Shown: positions 46,675 through 57,035 of the stretch, in pieces | Position numbering within the stretch: position 1 is the first letter of the stretch | Layout of the letters: every line of letters begins with the position of its first letter | NCBI RefSeq assembly: GCF_029784165.1 | Contig: NC_073694.1 | Coordinates: 52,733,674 to 52,797,673, forward strand | DNA length: 64,000 nucleotides | Reading direction: 5' to 3' | From: Wyeomyia smithii | Taxonomy: Eukaryota > Arthropoda > Insecta > Diptera > Culicidae | Program-made: the position numbers and the translations under genes | Notes under the pieces: model-generated | What the model was told of the DNA's origin: nothing | Databases searched by the model: none | What the model saw: the letters and a program-made list of their open reading frames with translations, nothing else

Positions 46675-48899
46675 GTAAGTTCTAATTGTTTCTAAGGTAT
46701 TTTGTTTGCTTAAAGTTTGCGTCTTTTTTTCAGAACGTTTTCAACTCTTTCATGTGCCTCCTGTTTGCAGTGATCCTCGCGCTGCTCCAGTTCCGATTGA
46801 TTCGGGACTCGCACCTACCCTATCTTTGCTATGGGATTCTCTTTTTCACGGCGGCGTTCTGTTTCATCTCGATGCCAACAGTGGGAATCGTCTTTCCGGT
46901 CGACACACGTGAAGTGATGGCCGAAGGTGTCTGGCAGATTGTGTTTGTGGTGTTTTTGGCCTATGCCATGATGCCACTGCAGATCTGGGAAGCCGTACTG
47001 TTCGGAATCATTTTGCCCTCGATTCACATCGGACTGACCGGGTATAATATCTACAATGGGAACTTTCAGTATCTGGCGTATCAGCAGGTGAGTTGTGATC
47101 TCAAAGATGAATCTCGCGTCTTGGAATCTAAGAAGATGATGTCAACTTCATTGACGAGTTAGCGTGAAATTTATCAAAAAATTAAAAAATAAAACTAATA
47201 ACTGTTTTTTTTTCGTCCGGTATTGCAGCTGGCCGCAAACATCGTAATCTTCGTCGGCGTCAACGTGGCCGGGCTGGTGGTGAACGTCATGATGGAACGA
47301 GCTCAGCGGCGTGCCTTTCTCGACACTCGCAACTGCATCGCAGCCCGGCTGGAGATGGAGGACGAAAACGAAAAGTTGGAACGGCTGTTGCTGTCCGTTT
47401 TACCGCAGCACGTTGCGATGGAGATGAAGAACGATATCCTTTCGCCGGTCGAAGGACAGTTCCACAAAATCTACATCCAGAAGCACGAGAACGTGAGCAT
47501 TCTGTTTGCGGATATCGTCGGTTTCACGGTGCTGGCATCGCAGTGCAGTGCACAGGAGTTGGTGCGGTTGCTGAACGAACTGTTCGGGCGATTCGATCAG
47601 CTGGCTCACGATAACCATTGTTTGAGGATTAAAATTCTAGGGGACTGTTACTATTGCGTTTCGGGCATTCCCGATCCGAGGGCTGATCATGCGCGGTGTG
47701 CCGTAGAGATGGGTCTGGATATGATCGATGCTATAGCTTCAGTGGTGGAGCAAACCGATGTCGTACTAAATATGAGGGTTGGAATCCACTCTGGACGGGT
47801 GCTGTGTGGTGTACTGGGACTTAGAAAGTGGCAGTTTGATGTGTGGTCGAATGACGTAACGCTTGCTAACCACATGGAGAGTGGCGGGGAGCCGGGTAGG
47901 GTTCATGTAACCCGAGCGACGCTTGACGCTCTCGGCGGAGAGTACGAAGTGGAAGCAGGTCATGGAGATACGCGGGATTCGTATCTGCGGGACAACCAAA
48001 TCGACACGTACTTCATCGTGCCTCCAGCGCACCGAAGAAAGGTACTTTCGCCAACCATAAACTTATCCTGATTAACTGAATAATGTCCTGTGTCCATACC
48101 CTTACATTCCTTCCGTTTTCGGTTTGGACCATCCAACTGTAAACTAATCCGTTTTATTTTCGTTCATTTTCTGGACTGACCGTGCGTGTGTATATTGTTA
48201 CTCCCGCCCATCTTCAAACCCACCTATGTATGTGTGTTATACATGTTGATTGTGTGCCACACCACAGCCGCTGATGCTCAACACGCTAGGTGTGCGGTCG
48301 GCCCTGGGGGCGGCCAATCGGCGAAAGCTGTCCTTCCGAAATGTGTCAAATGTGGTCGTCCAGCTGCTGCACACCATCAAATATTCGGTACCGGTGCCGT
48401 TCTCGCATATGGCCACCGGAGGCTCGCCCTACCCAGGCGGAAGTGGACCCGGTGGCAGTGCCGGAGCCGCTGGCGGTGGAATGTTTCTCGATAAAAATGC
48501 TCGCAAGGTAAGTTTCTTGATGTTACCACCACGTATCGTTTCTTGCTCCCTGGCGTGAATAGCTTTAAATTCTATTGACTGCTGTGCTGCTATCGACTAG
48601 AGAAGCTGCTTTTCGATGTTGCGCGCTTTTTCCCCCGCCTTACTTCGCTTTCCACGGTTTCCACCGAGTGCTGAAATTGTGTAGCTTCTATGCTTCTATA
48701 CTGCAACTGGCAAAAAATCGGTATCTATCAATGCTATCTCTTCTCTTAATCGATACTTTCTGTAGAATGACTCTAAAACTATATGAATTGGCATGTGCAG
48801 AGAGCGAGATTCCACCCTGCAAAGCTGCTAACTATTGTATATATTATTTTTTCAATATCTTCTCTTTTTCGTATTATTTTTATTTTAATCTAGGACCCG
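46342..48899 (+). CDS. rut: rutabaga-type adenylate cyclase, 5' part of gene (exons listed separately)
   Basis: Membrane adenylate cyclase making cAMP from ATP; the rutabaga/ADCY1 class is Ca2+/calmodulin-stimulated and acts at the plasma membrane downstream of G proteins. Coding exons are 46474-46674, 46734-47087, 47229-48041 and 48268-48507, all phase 0, giving 536 residues: cytosolic N-terminus, first six-helix membrane cassette, C1 catalytic domain and the start of C1b. Catalytic metal-binding Asp residues sit in FADIVGFT (about residue 280) and ILGDCYYC (about 324), 44 apart as in the family. A possible 6-nt microexon lies at 48894-48899. The second membrane cassette and C2 were not found in the window. 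Family is certain; rutabaga orthology rests on the N-terminal wording and the RNVSNVVVQLLHTIK block. Confidence 0.85.
46734..47087 (+). CDS. rut: Adenylate cyclase exon 2: membrane helices
   Basis: Acceptor TTTTTTTCAG at 46724-46733, donor GTGAGT at 47088; 118 codons in phase 0. It encodes successive hydrophobic helices (FMCLLFAVILALLQF, YLCYGILFFTAAFCFI, WQIVFVVFLAYAMM, AVLFGIILPSIHIGL) of the first membrane cassette. The intron before it is only 59 bp. Confidence 0.85.
47229..48041 (+). CDS. rut: Adenylate cyclase exon 3: last helix and C1 catalytic domain
   Basis: Acceptor TATTGCAG to 47228. The 271 codons hold the sixth helix (IVIFVGVNVAGLVVNVMM), the signalling helix (EKLERLLLSVLPQHVA) and the whole C1a fold: FADIVGFT with the first metal Asp, LLNELFGRFDQLA, ILGDCYYCVSGIP with the second metal Asp, RVGIHSGRVLCGVLG, and KWQFDVWSNDVTLANHMES, ending in TYFIVPPAHRRK. 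The donor is GTACTT at 48042, weaker than consensus but in phase. Confidence 0.85.
48268..48507 (+). CDS. rut: Adenylate cyclase exon 4: start of C1b
   Basis: Acceptor CACACCACAG to 48267, donor GTAAGT at 48508; 80 codons in phase 0. It begins PLMLNTLGVRSALGAANRRK, then RNVSNVVVQLLHTIK and a Gly/Ser/Ala-rich stretch, ending MFLDKNARK. The C1b region of this class carries the calmodulin-responsive segment; the RRKLSFRNVSNVVVQLLHTI stretch is basic and hydrophobic as expected. Confidence 0.8.
48894..48899 (+). other. Candidate 6-nt microexon (GACCCG)
   Basis: A long pyrimidine tract ending TTTTAATCTAG (48883-48893) is followed by GACCCG and at once by a strong donor GTAAGT (48900-48905). Six bases coding Asp-Pro would keep phase 0 between exon 4 and the next exon. 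Splice signals are good on both sides, but there is no protein comparison to confirm it. Confidence 0.35.
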
Positions 48900-48905
48900 G
48901 TAAGT

Positions 48906-50020
48906 AGTTTAGCCTGTTGCTAGCATCTCTTCTATTAGAATCGGTATCCAAACTCTAATGCTTTCCATGTTGTACAAACGAAAAAAACATGTAAATTATG
49001 TTCAGTGAAAAATAGAAGTGGTTAATGATTAAAACGATGTAGCCTAGTGAGAGATTGTAATGGTTGATAGATGTACTGAAAACATTTTACAGACACAGTT
49101 TCATCAAGCACCAAAGTTGATATCGCACTGTACACAACAAGGCACATGTCGCAAAGTCGAGTAGAAAGTTCCAACTGCTACCATCAGAACGGAGAGCAGG
49201 CTAGTCGTGCGGAAGGAAAAACGTCAATATTTTCGCTTCATAGCACTTCTATCACTAGGAGGGGTGTCGAATAAAAACATATCGTCATGAGTTGAAGATA
49301 GAAGGTTTCCAAGCCATCTCTATTGTTCGAGTTTATCGCCTGCATGGGGCTGTGCAACAGTACGACGGAAAATTCTTAATGAAAGCTCGAAAGTGTTGCT
49401 ACATGTGATGATTCCGTGTATAGGGGAAGTGTTTCATGGATTATGGCCTACGTCTCACTTTACTGTAGTTGGTGAAGGATTGAAACATCATCAGTAAGAA
49501 TCAGAACTTCATTTGAAATTGAAACTGTTTATTATCCGTAACGAATTTAGAAATAAGTCCAAACCCATATCCAAATTGCGGTGTCAGTTTAAGAAGCAGG
49601 CCTTCTCTCAATTTTCACATACTTTTGAAGGTTATACGTGACTGTATTTCATTACATAACCACGCCTCGATTTCATCATAAAAAGATTTTTTTCTTTTAA
49701 TTCATAAAAAAAATCACTGTTTACTTACCTCAAACTTAGCTAATCCCAAAAATAAAGGTGCTTTTTCTTAATTTGACGTCTTTTGAAGTATGTATCGTTC
49801 CTAATTACAGTAAAACGAGGCAAATCGGGTCGGCAATGTTAGATTATATTGGGATCCACTCGAAGAAAAAAATTGTCCTTAATTTCAGCTGGTTAACCAA
49901 ACGTTCAAGACCGTATTTTTATTCCATAATTATAACCAACATATATTTCAAACAATATTCGAATTTTTAGAACTAAATTTCTATTTTTAACAACGGCTTT
50001 TACCCGTTAACACACAAGTT
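48906..50020. other. Intron of the cyclase, no feature recognised
   Basis: AT-rich. No exon with matching phase and domain was seen. Confidence 0.45.
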
Positions 50021-50022
50021 CA

Positions 50023-50200
50023 TTAGGCAGACAGTATGTGCAGTGAGAAAAGCGAAAAATAAGTGAACTGGAAAAATGATACAGATTTGGAAAAATGTAC
50101 CGCAATGTCCCGTCGGGATGCGGTATATTTTTCTAAATCTGTATCATATTTCCAGTTCGCTTATTTTTCGCTTTCCCTACTGCAAATACTGTCTGCTTAA
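50023..50200. mobile_element. Near-perfect hairpin MITE (about 85-bp arms)
   Basis: The left arm from TTAGGCAGACAGTAT matches the complement of the right arm (TTAAGCAGACAGTAT) through AGCGAAAAATAAG, GAACTGGAAA, ATGATACAGATTT and TACCGCA with few mismatches and a very short loop. Flanks are TTA on the left and TAA on the right, close to a PIF/Harbinger-type TWA target. Transcribed, it would fold into a long dsRNA hairpin. Non-coding. Confidence 0.75.
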
Positions 50201-50221
50201 TAAATATTCGAATTTTCGGAA

Positions 50222-51170
50222 TTCTTCTGACGTAGAACTATATAGGGATGTAAAATGAAAATCTAAAAACGGAAAAAGTGAAAAATAAGTCCAATTTTAA
50301 ATGCTAATAAGTCGGTTAGTTTTCAATGTATTTCCTTCGTTTTTGTACCAATCGATTAGAAAATCTTTTAAGAATCCGCCCAAATGCAGAAACTTGTAAT
50401 TTCATTGTTCGATCTACTGTACTAGTGAAAATTGTAGAGCTTTGTCAAAACGCGAAATTCGACCTCTGATTGGTAGCTTAATGCTTACTTTCCCAAGCAC
50501 CAGTGATACCAAATGTGCAGATTTGTCTGCAAAATGCAGATTTTTGGAGTTCGTGTGCAGATATTTATCGATTTGCAGATAATTGCAGTTTTTCCACGGT
50601 CTCTGCAGATTTTTGTAAGAGTCTCCTTATATTTGCGCAGATTTTCTTAAAATGTGTGCAGATTTTTACAGACTTTTGCCTGCGCGAGCGAAATTTTTTC
50701 GGATCACGGGTAGATTTTTTTTCAGATTTCGAGCACATTTTTCCAGTTTTTCGAGCAGTTGCAGACATTTTTCAAAAACATCTGGCATCTCTGCCAAGCA
50801 CGGCCGACAGAATTATAGCCCTAGTAAATCGGGAATGTACTACTTGGCCTATAAAAGAGCGTGCTTTTGCCTAATTCTTACTTGCTAAGCAGCAACAGTG
50901 GTAGCGGGTCTCTGTGTTACCAAAATAATGCCTATTCCTGCTGTCAAGGATAGCACAGAGATGCTATCAGCCTCATATCCAATATTAAATTGAACAAGTT
51001 GTCCTGTTGAGGACAAAATAAATACTTGACTGAAGAGCTAATATCTTCGGGTGCCAGTAGCAGTAAGGATGTTAACAGCGGTAAGTGCAGCTGTACTTCC
51101 CATAGTAAAAAATAACAAAAGGTTTGTGTGCAAAGCTACGACCAAAGTTGACGTAGAACTACATATGCCT
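50222..51170 (+). repeat. Family A repeat, interrupted by a hAT MITE
   Basis: It starts near the GACGTAGAACTATATAGGGA word and follows copy 1 (395-720) closely: GAAAATCTAAAAACGGAAAA, GACCTCTGATTGGTAG, CCAAGCAC. It is then broken by a 293-bp insertion and resumes with CCAAGCACGGCCGACAG and the TATA box GCCTATAAAAG near 50848. Downstream is a hairpin TTGTCCTGTTGAGGACAA followed directly by AATAAA (about 50999-51023). The right edge near 51165 again reads GACGTAGAACTAC. Confidence 0.65.
50493..50801. mobile_element. hAT-type MITE nested in family A, 8-bp TSD
   Basis: CCAAGCAC at 50493-50500 is duplicated at 50794-50801; the uninterrupted copy 1 has it once. The 293-bp insert begins CAGTGATACCAAATG and ends with the complement of CAGAGATGCCAGATG (12 of 15 identical). 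Inside, TGCAGATTT recurs at least six times. Empty-site comparison with copy 1 makes the insertion unambiguous. Confidence 0.92.
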
Positions 51171-51544
51171 GTTTGTAATAATCAATAACAATAACTTTTA
51201 TCCAACACTAATAAACAAACTCTGGCATTGATGTGGTAACACTGAAAAGATTCATAATGGCCTCTGAGATTGATTGATGGTCATTTAAAAATTCAAGATG
51301 TTGTCTCCCGGTTCCTGGAGAGTAGCCAAAAATGGTCATATACTGCAATAAATCTGTCCTCATTCATTTTGGGCCATCACATTATTTTCAGAGAGTTATT
51401 TGTTTATCGTTGATAATGGTATAAGTAAGTCAGCCTTAATTTTAGCCTCTATCATTCAAAGAATTATTGTTTAGAGGAAATTTGCTTCGAACTTATCATT
51501 TGCGATCACTCTCGAATGCAACAATGCAAGTATTGTAACAAACA

Positions 51545-51835
51545 TCTGTATGTACTTCATGAAAAAATTTTTGTTTTGTCCTATGACTTACATGTTATGT
51601 TGCAAAGTAGGCAATGTATGTGATTTTTTCCAGGATGCGAAAAATGAACACAGGCTGGGGATATGATTTAGACGTAGAAATTGTTTTTCTCTCGTCCAGA
51701 CGGGACTCGAACCCGCAATCTCCGATGTCTCCGGTATGGTGTTTCGGCCAATTAAACTACTGGGAGAGATAGTTTCCCTTAAACCAATATCGATCACCCT
51801 TCACTATTGCGCTAGGCTCCACAAAAGTTATTCTT
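51545..51835 (-). repeat. tRNA-like element (SINE or decayed tRNA)
   Basis: The minus strand of 51689-51769 has a perfect box A (TAGTTTAATTGG) and box B (GGTTCGAGTCC) at tRNA spacing. The D, anticodon and T arms are partly formable, but the anticodon stem has mismatches, position 33 is not T and the acceptor is irregular. So it is more likely a tRNA-derived SINE. The lower flank (51549-51615) repeats an arm of the hairpin at 51922 (TTTGTCCTATGACTTACAT). Confidence 0.6.
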
Positions 51836-51921
51836 GTATTTGAACGATTGTTGCTCTCACACTTGTATAGTGACTTACTATATCTGATGTAGAGAGAAGA
51901 CTAAGTGATTTGCGGATCTTC

Positions 51922-52111
51922 CACAGAAACGCGTCTAACAGAAAAGCTCTGTAAGGCTGGGATTACTTCATGAACTAATCACATTTTTGGTTCTATGACT
52001 TACATTTCAAGATTACAACTTAAAATGTTAGTCATAGGACAAAAGATTTAATTAGTTTATGAAGTAATCCTTAACGCTTAACGGAGCTCTTCCGTTAGTT
52101 GCGTTTCTGTG
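51922..52111. mobile_element. Long hairpin MITE (about 90-bp arms)
   Basis: CACAGAAACGCGTCTAACAG on the left is matched by the complement of the right side (CACAGAAACGCAACTAACGG). Pairing continues through AGCTCTGT/AGCTCCGT, GGATTACTTCAT, AACTAAT and CCTATGACT-type words to a short loop near 52010-52022. Arms are diverged by a few substitutions and small gaps. No clear duplication, no coding. Confidence 0.7.
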
Positions 52112-52134
52112 AAAGTGTTTATTTTTCGCATTTT

Positions 52135-53165
52135 CGAAAAAATCTGTAGGTAGTTAGTTCTACGTCAACTTTGCGGTCGTGGCTTTGTACACAACTCTTG
52201 TGATTTTTGAACAAAATAAGGTATCTCTAGTATCCTAAACTTGTCCACCGAAAAAAAAGCTTCGAAACGCTGAATTACCCAAAATCGTTTCTGAAAACCA
52301 GCAAACGGAAACAAATAAGAGAATGTTTCTGCTCAGAATCATCGAGAGAAGGTACTAAAGGCTAGAAATTATTTGCAAAAAAACTATACAAAAATTGCTC
52401 CTTCCTAAAAGCTATTTCTACGAAATACGGCTTTCGCAGTCTTGACTGAAAGTCCAAAAAAGAGATGAAAACAGAAAACAAAACCAAATAATTTCCAAAC
52501 CACCAGAAAACGGTTAGAAACCGCCAGAAATAAATTCAAATTGAGCATAGAATCACCGAGCAACGCTTCCGAAAAAACGCGTATAGAATATATATTAAAA
52601 CAAAACAAAATTATAAAGACTTCGAAATGTTTTATTTAACCGGAAACAGCTAATAAATTGAGCTTGAAATTCTTTAGAAAGTTTCCGAGAGTTGGAGAAG
52701 TTTAAAAGGGTGTGTATGAGACTCGACCGCAAGTTTTACGTAGAATTACGACATCTTGTCATTTGTCAAATTTGTCACAAAATTAATGGATTTCATGGGC
52801 TGAAGCGGTAAATGTCAGTAATAATTCTCTTTCAATTTTCTCTGACGCTAATATTACGATAGATATTGAGAGCTTGTCGCGAGAAACGTGCCTGGTCTTT
52901 CTGAGGGACGTTTTTTTGATGTTTTTCGATTGGGCTCAAGTTTTAAGCTTTTGCTTGTCAATTCAAGGTAGGAAGTTATGTAAAGTTTCAATTTGTTTCA
53001 TTGGGGTTAACCACTTAACGGCTTTTATGGATGATATATCCAAAAATTTTATTTTAATTGACTGCAACTACATCAGGAATAACTAAAAGATATGTATTTT
53101 TTTTGTAAGAAATGTGTTTTCTGAAATTTTTTTTTCTTTGATTCGATTATATATAAAATTCGATT
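52135..53165. other. Intronic DNA; lone family A edge word
   Basis: TAGTTCTACGTCAACTTTGC with GGTCGTGGCTTTGTACAC at 52154-52192 is the inverted edge word of family A without a recognisable body. The rest is AT-rich with no supported feature. Confidence 0.35.
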
Positions 53166-53170
53166 ATATA

Positions 53171-53919
53171 CACGCAAAAGTTCAAGCTTTAATCATTCAA
53201 TGTGTCCTTTCAATTCGCACAGAATTTGCTCTGACTTTGCACAACCAATGCGTGATACGCATGACGCAAAAGTTGTACAAGGAATACATTGACAGAGATC
53301 AAAATCAGTATATGTATCATATACACAAAAATCGTAATGTCTCGGTAAACTTCGGCTTCGGGCGAACGATCAGTTTCGAGGCGCTCAAAATACCGTTCTT
53401 TACTTTCGCGAGCTGGTGCGTATCAACGGCTCGTGCATCCCTAAAAATCGTCAGCAACCGGAACAGCCAATAGCGAGCCTTGCTGTCGCGGAAGTTATTG
53501 ACGCTGGTGCCAGTAACGCAGAACCGAATGCATGTGAATGGAACCAGAATAATAATTAAATGCAAAATGTTTATGACTAATCTCATGTTTTTGTTTATTG
53601 TTAATGATTGAATGATGTTTTCGAATGACCTGATTCGTGAAAGTGAATCGATCAGACAATAATTTTTTCAATGGAGTCAGTACCCAACTTATCAGTATTG
53701 ATTGCTGGTTGCACTGTTTTAACGATGCCAACTTTCTGAACATCGGCTGATGCTTTATAAGTGTAGTGGTTTGGAGTTGCGCAATACATTCAAAATAGGC
53801 TAGAGCATCAAATGCGTTATGCCCAACGCACATGCGTTGTACTGGTTCCAATTTTAATCAGTAAATGCGCTAATTTCGCTCATTAATGATCTGGTTACGC
53901 ACACTCCAACTTTTGCGTG
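53171..53919. mobile_element. Candidate TIR element
   Basis: CACGCAAAAGTT opens the element, and the complement of the right end gives CACGCAAAAGTT as well. Sub-terminal inverted similarity continues (ACAACCAATGCGTGATACGC against ACAACGCATGTGCGTTGGGC). Flanks are TATA on the left and CATA on the right. The 749-bp interior has no readable transposase. Confidence 0.5.
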
Positions 53920-54115
53920 CATAGTGAAAAAAAAAATCGGAGACATAAGGCAAATGTGCCAAATGGGGTAAAACGGCTCTAGGTTTTTTTAAGTCGTTGA
54001 AATCACTATAATAACAATGTCTCCGGCCAGACTTCAAAGATTCTGTTTAAAATATGGATGATCACTCTACCTTATCAGAACTACCTACCTTACCATTAGA
54101 TACGCCATTCGGAGT
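53920..54115. other. Intronic, no feature
   Basis: AT-rich, nothing recognised. Confidence 0.3.
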
Positions 54116-54450
54116 AAAACGTTCCTTGAAAATTGTTTTTTCCCAAAATACCCAAAATACGGGCATCATCCCGATTCTGGAAGTACCTACTCATTTTTGG
54201 TCATTTTTGGTTATATTCCAGAAACCGGATGTCACTATCTTGTAATTCCGGCTTTAGGGTATTATTCTAGCTTCAAAAGTATGGATAAATTGAATGATTT
54301 TTGGCCACTCTGGCAGTTTACCAGAAACTGAAGATCTTGAATTTCAAAATGGCGTCTGGAGTCGATTTTCGGCCTTCGGGCATCATCTCGAATCCGGAAA
54401 CATGCATATTGGATGATAATCGGCCGGTTTAGTCCGTTTTCCCAAACCCG
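54116..54450 (+). repeat. Fragment of the first minisatellite of the 24.4-kb repeat
   Basis: Two or three diverged units with CATCATCCCGATTCTGGAAG, CATTTTTGGTTATATTCCAG, AAAATGGCGTCTGGAGTCGA and AAACATGCATATTGGATG match the phrases at 24.56-24.90 kb. Neither the opening word nor the second array is present. Confidence 0.6.
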
Positions 54451-54829
54451 GAAGCAATGTTGGTGATCTGCGATGAAATCAGTGATAAACATTTGGTCTT
54501 TTTGACAGTTTTCATATACGATGCCACTCAGAGTGAACAAATTCGGAGATTCGCTAACATGATTTATTCTCCCTCAGAAAGTTGACTCGCTCTCCATTGA
54601 AAGAAGCGAAGTGTGAATACAGGAGAAGAAAAATCACGAGACGATGATTATCGGAATAGAGAAGCGATTGCGATCACTTGAACATTTATCAAATATTCTT
54701 TCTGAGCCGCAAGTGTTGGCAGTAAGGACGATACAAATTTTATTTTCATTTTTTGTCAAAATTGTTGAAAATTGGAGAGGTAAGAAAAAAGCCGTTATTA
54801 TTGGTTTTTCGACAGCGTAAATGTTCAAT

Positions 54830-55013
54830 TTAGCAACAACGAGTCGTCAAAGGGCAAGCAAAATAACTGATGACAATGAAAAAGTGTTATTGTAACGTTG
54901 TAAGTTGCATACAAATTTCTATTCAAGATTTCGTATTTTACGCACACAAAAATCTGCACACGTAGTTTGAAGATCTGCATTTCACAGACAACTCTGTAAA
55001 TCTGGTAGCGCTG
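54830..55013 (-). repeat. Partial copy of the 50.5-kb hAT MITE family
   Basis: From 55013 leftward on the - strand: CAGCGCTACCAGATTTACAG, then TTGTCTGTGAAATGCAGATC and ACGTGTGCAGATTTTTGTG, closely following the left end of the element at 50501. The other end was not identified. Confidence 0.55.
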
Positions 55014-55274
55014 GTCTTTGCCGTCTTTTAGTTGCTCATTGCAAAGATTTTTGTTGCACCGGTAAATCGAATTGGAAGACAATAATGAATTACCGATTGG
55101 AGCCGATGGGAAATCCAAAACAGCGTATAAGCAAGTAGCGATTAACTCACATACAGTTAACAGACTATAAAGTCCACGGTGTATTTTTTCGACATTTCGT
55201 TTGTCATATCGGTTCTCGTCTCGAGACGATACAAAACATCGCGTTGTACGCGTGATGAAATTCAGTAATCAATA

Positions 55275-55348
55275 GGATTTCTCATGAGAAACCATCCAGT
55301 AGAATTTCTCATGAGAAACCATCCAGTAGGATTTCTCATGAGAAATCA
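55275..55348 (+). repeat. 27-bp tandem repeat with internal palindrome
   Basis: TTTCTCATGAGAAA recurs at 55278, 55305 and 55332 with spacer CCATCCAGTAG(A/G)A between, giving nearly three 27-bp units. Each centre is a perfect 14-bp palindrome. Confidence 0.8.
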
Positions 55349-57030
55349 TTGAAACTTCAAAATGGCGAATATGATCGATTTGGACTTCGATTTCAAAAAT
55401 ACCGTTCCAGACGCTTAGCTAATATTCCAATCGATTGGTGGAAGAACGCAAAAAATCCGTTGAAAACTGAATGAGTTATTAGCATTTGACATTGGACAAT
55501 TTTCGTAACGCAAAAAGACAAACAAATTTGAATCGCTGGAAATCGTTCTTGAAGTGGGAAAAAAGTTGTTAAAAAAAAGTGACTGATAGAAACGATCCTC
55601 GGAGAATTGTCCGGGAAATGTTACTAAAAGCTAGAAAACATGAAAAAGAAAAATGTACGAAAATTACTTTCAAAAGTAGAAAAATATCCTTTACAAGTAA
55701 CAAATCCGGAAAAGAAAGAGGTTCAAAATCAGTCTTAAGATCGCCTGAAAGCATTACTTACAAATGTAAAAAATTCAACATAAACGCTTTGAAAAACATA
55801 AAAAAAAGAAAATCAATTCGTTGAAAATCGTTTCTACAGGGTGCTCAATAGATTCGAATACACTTTTGAAATGTTTTTAAAATAACAAGATATTTTTTTC
55901 TAAGTTAATTTTTAATTGAAGCAATGTTTATTTAGAACCTTTACGACATAAATATTGGCTGGAAGGACCATCGCTCTGTGTTGTATGACGAGCTTGAGAT
56001 GCTTCTAAAAAAATCGCACGTGGCTCGCATCTGGTCCAACTCGTCCCAGATCTTGAGCTAAAGCTGACACCAATACCAATACACATAATGCACATGGTGA
56101 GCAGCTAATAACGATAAAAAGTTTTATTCGAACTTATTGAGCAAAAGCAGAAAAGTTGAAAAATGCAACACAGAATAATCCAAATTGAGTTTATATCAAC
56201 CAAGTTAAACTCAAAACCAAATTCGAAGCCAAACTGTCCAACATCTTATTTTAAAGCCCAAAATAGGTAATAAATGTTAATGGTCCTAAAATAATTTAAA
56301 ATCACTAAAAAACGGTTCTGTAGATCAAAAAGATGGAAACGGGGAATGATTCCGAAATGTTTCAAATCCGTCAGTAATTTTCAAGGTTAGAAAACGTCGA
56401 AAAACAATCTTACATTGAGCTGATAATCGCAGAACAAAGCCTTAAAAAAATGCGCAAAAAAACTTATATAAAGCAAAAAATCTGCAAACGTTTCTGAAGG
56501 CCGGTAAAAACGATTCCGAAGGCTAAGAGGTAAAATTAGAAAAACATTAGAAAATTTTTATAGGATTCCAAAACAATCTCAGAATAAATCAAAAAAGTAA
56601 TGAATACAAATACTTAAAATTAGACTCAGAATTGAAAAAAGGGCTTAAGAAACGACGAAGAATATCGAAGACTGCCAATAAATAGAAAAGGCTATGGTAA
56701 ACGACGTTAAATCACAAATCACGACGTTAAATCACAAAAATCGAAAATACCGAATACGATAGGGGACCCCTCGAAATATTTTCTAGAGGAAAGCAAAAGA
56801 GGCTAAAACGTTCCTAAAAACTCTAAACTAACGTGTGAGTAATAAGTAGATGGACTCAATGAAAACACGTTTGGTAAAAGAGTTTTTTTTTAATTCAATT
56901 CTTCATTGCATTTTTACAAGTTCATACAAAGTTCGTTCAAGGTGTGAAATAATTAGACAGATAGTGGACCCTCATTCGAAATCTTCCTCGAGATTAACGG
57001 AATGCTCGCTTTCATGGTCTGGACCAACTT
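55349..57030. other. AT-rich intronic DNA
   Basis: No gene or element. A local 20-bp duplication (ACGACGTTAAATCACAAA) lies near 56701-56740. The 81-codon Lys-rich frame at 55579-55824 is a composition artefact. Confidence 0.4.
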
Positions 57031-57035
57031 GTGGT

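Noticed and set aside
47687..48032. Minus-strand open frames opposite the cyclase exons
   Set aside because: Shadow frames of a conserved catalytic domain.
51689..51769. Functional tRNA gene (boxes A and B perfect)
   Set aside because: Poor anticodon stem, no T at position 33, irregular acceptor. A tRNA-derived SINE fits better. tRNAscan-SE would decide.
53114..53473. Further adenylate cyclase exon or coding gene
   Set aside because: No cyclase motif. Lies largely within a TIR-bounded element and has no good splice borders.
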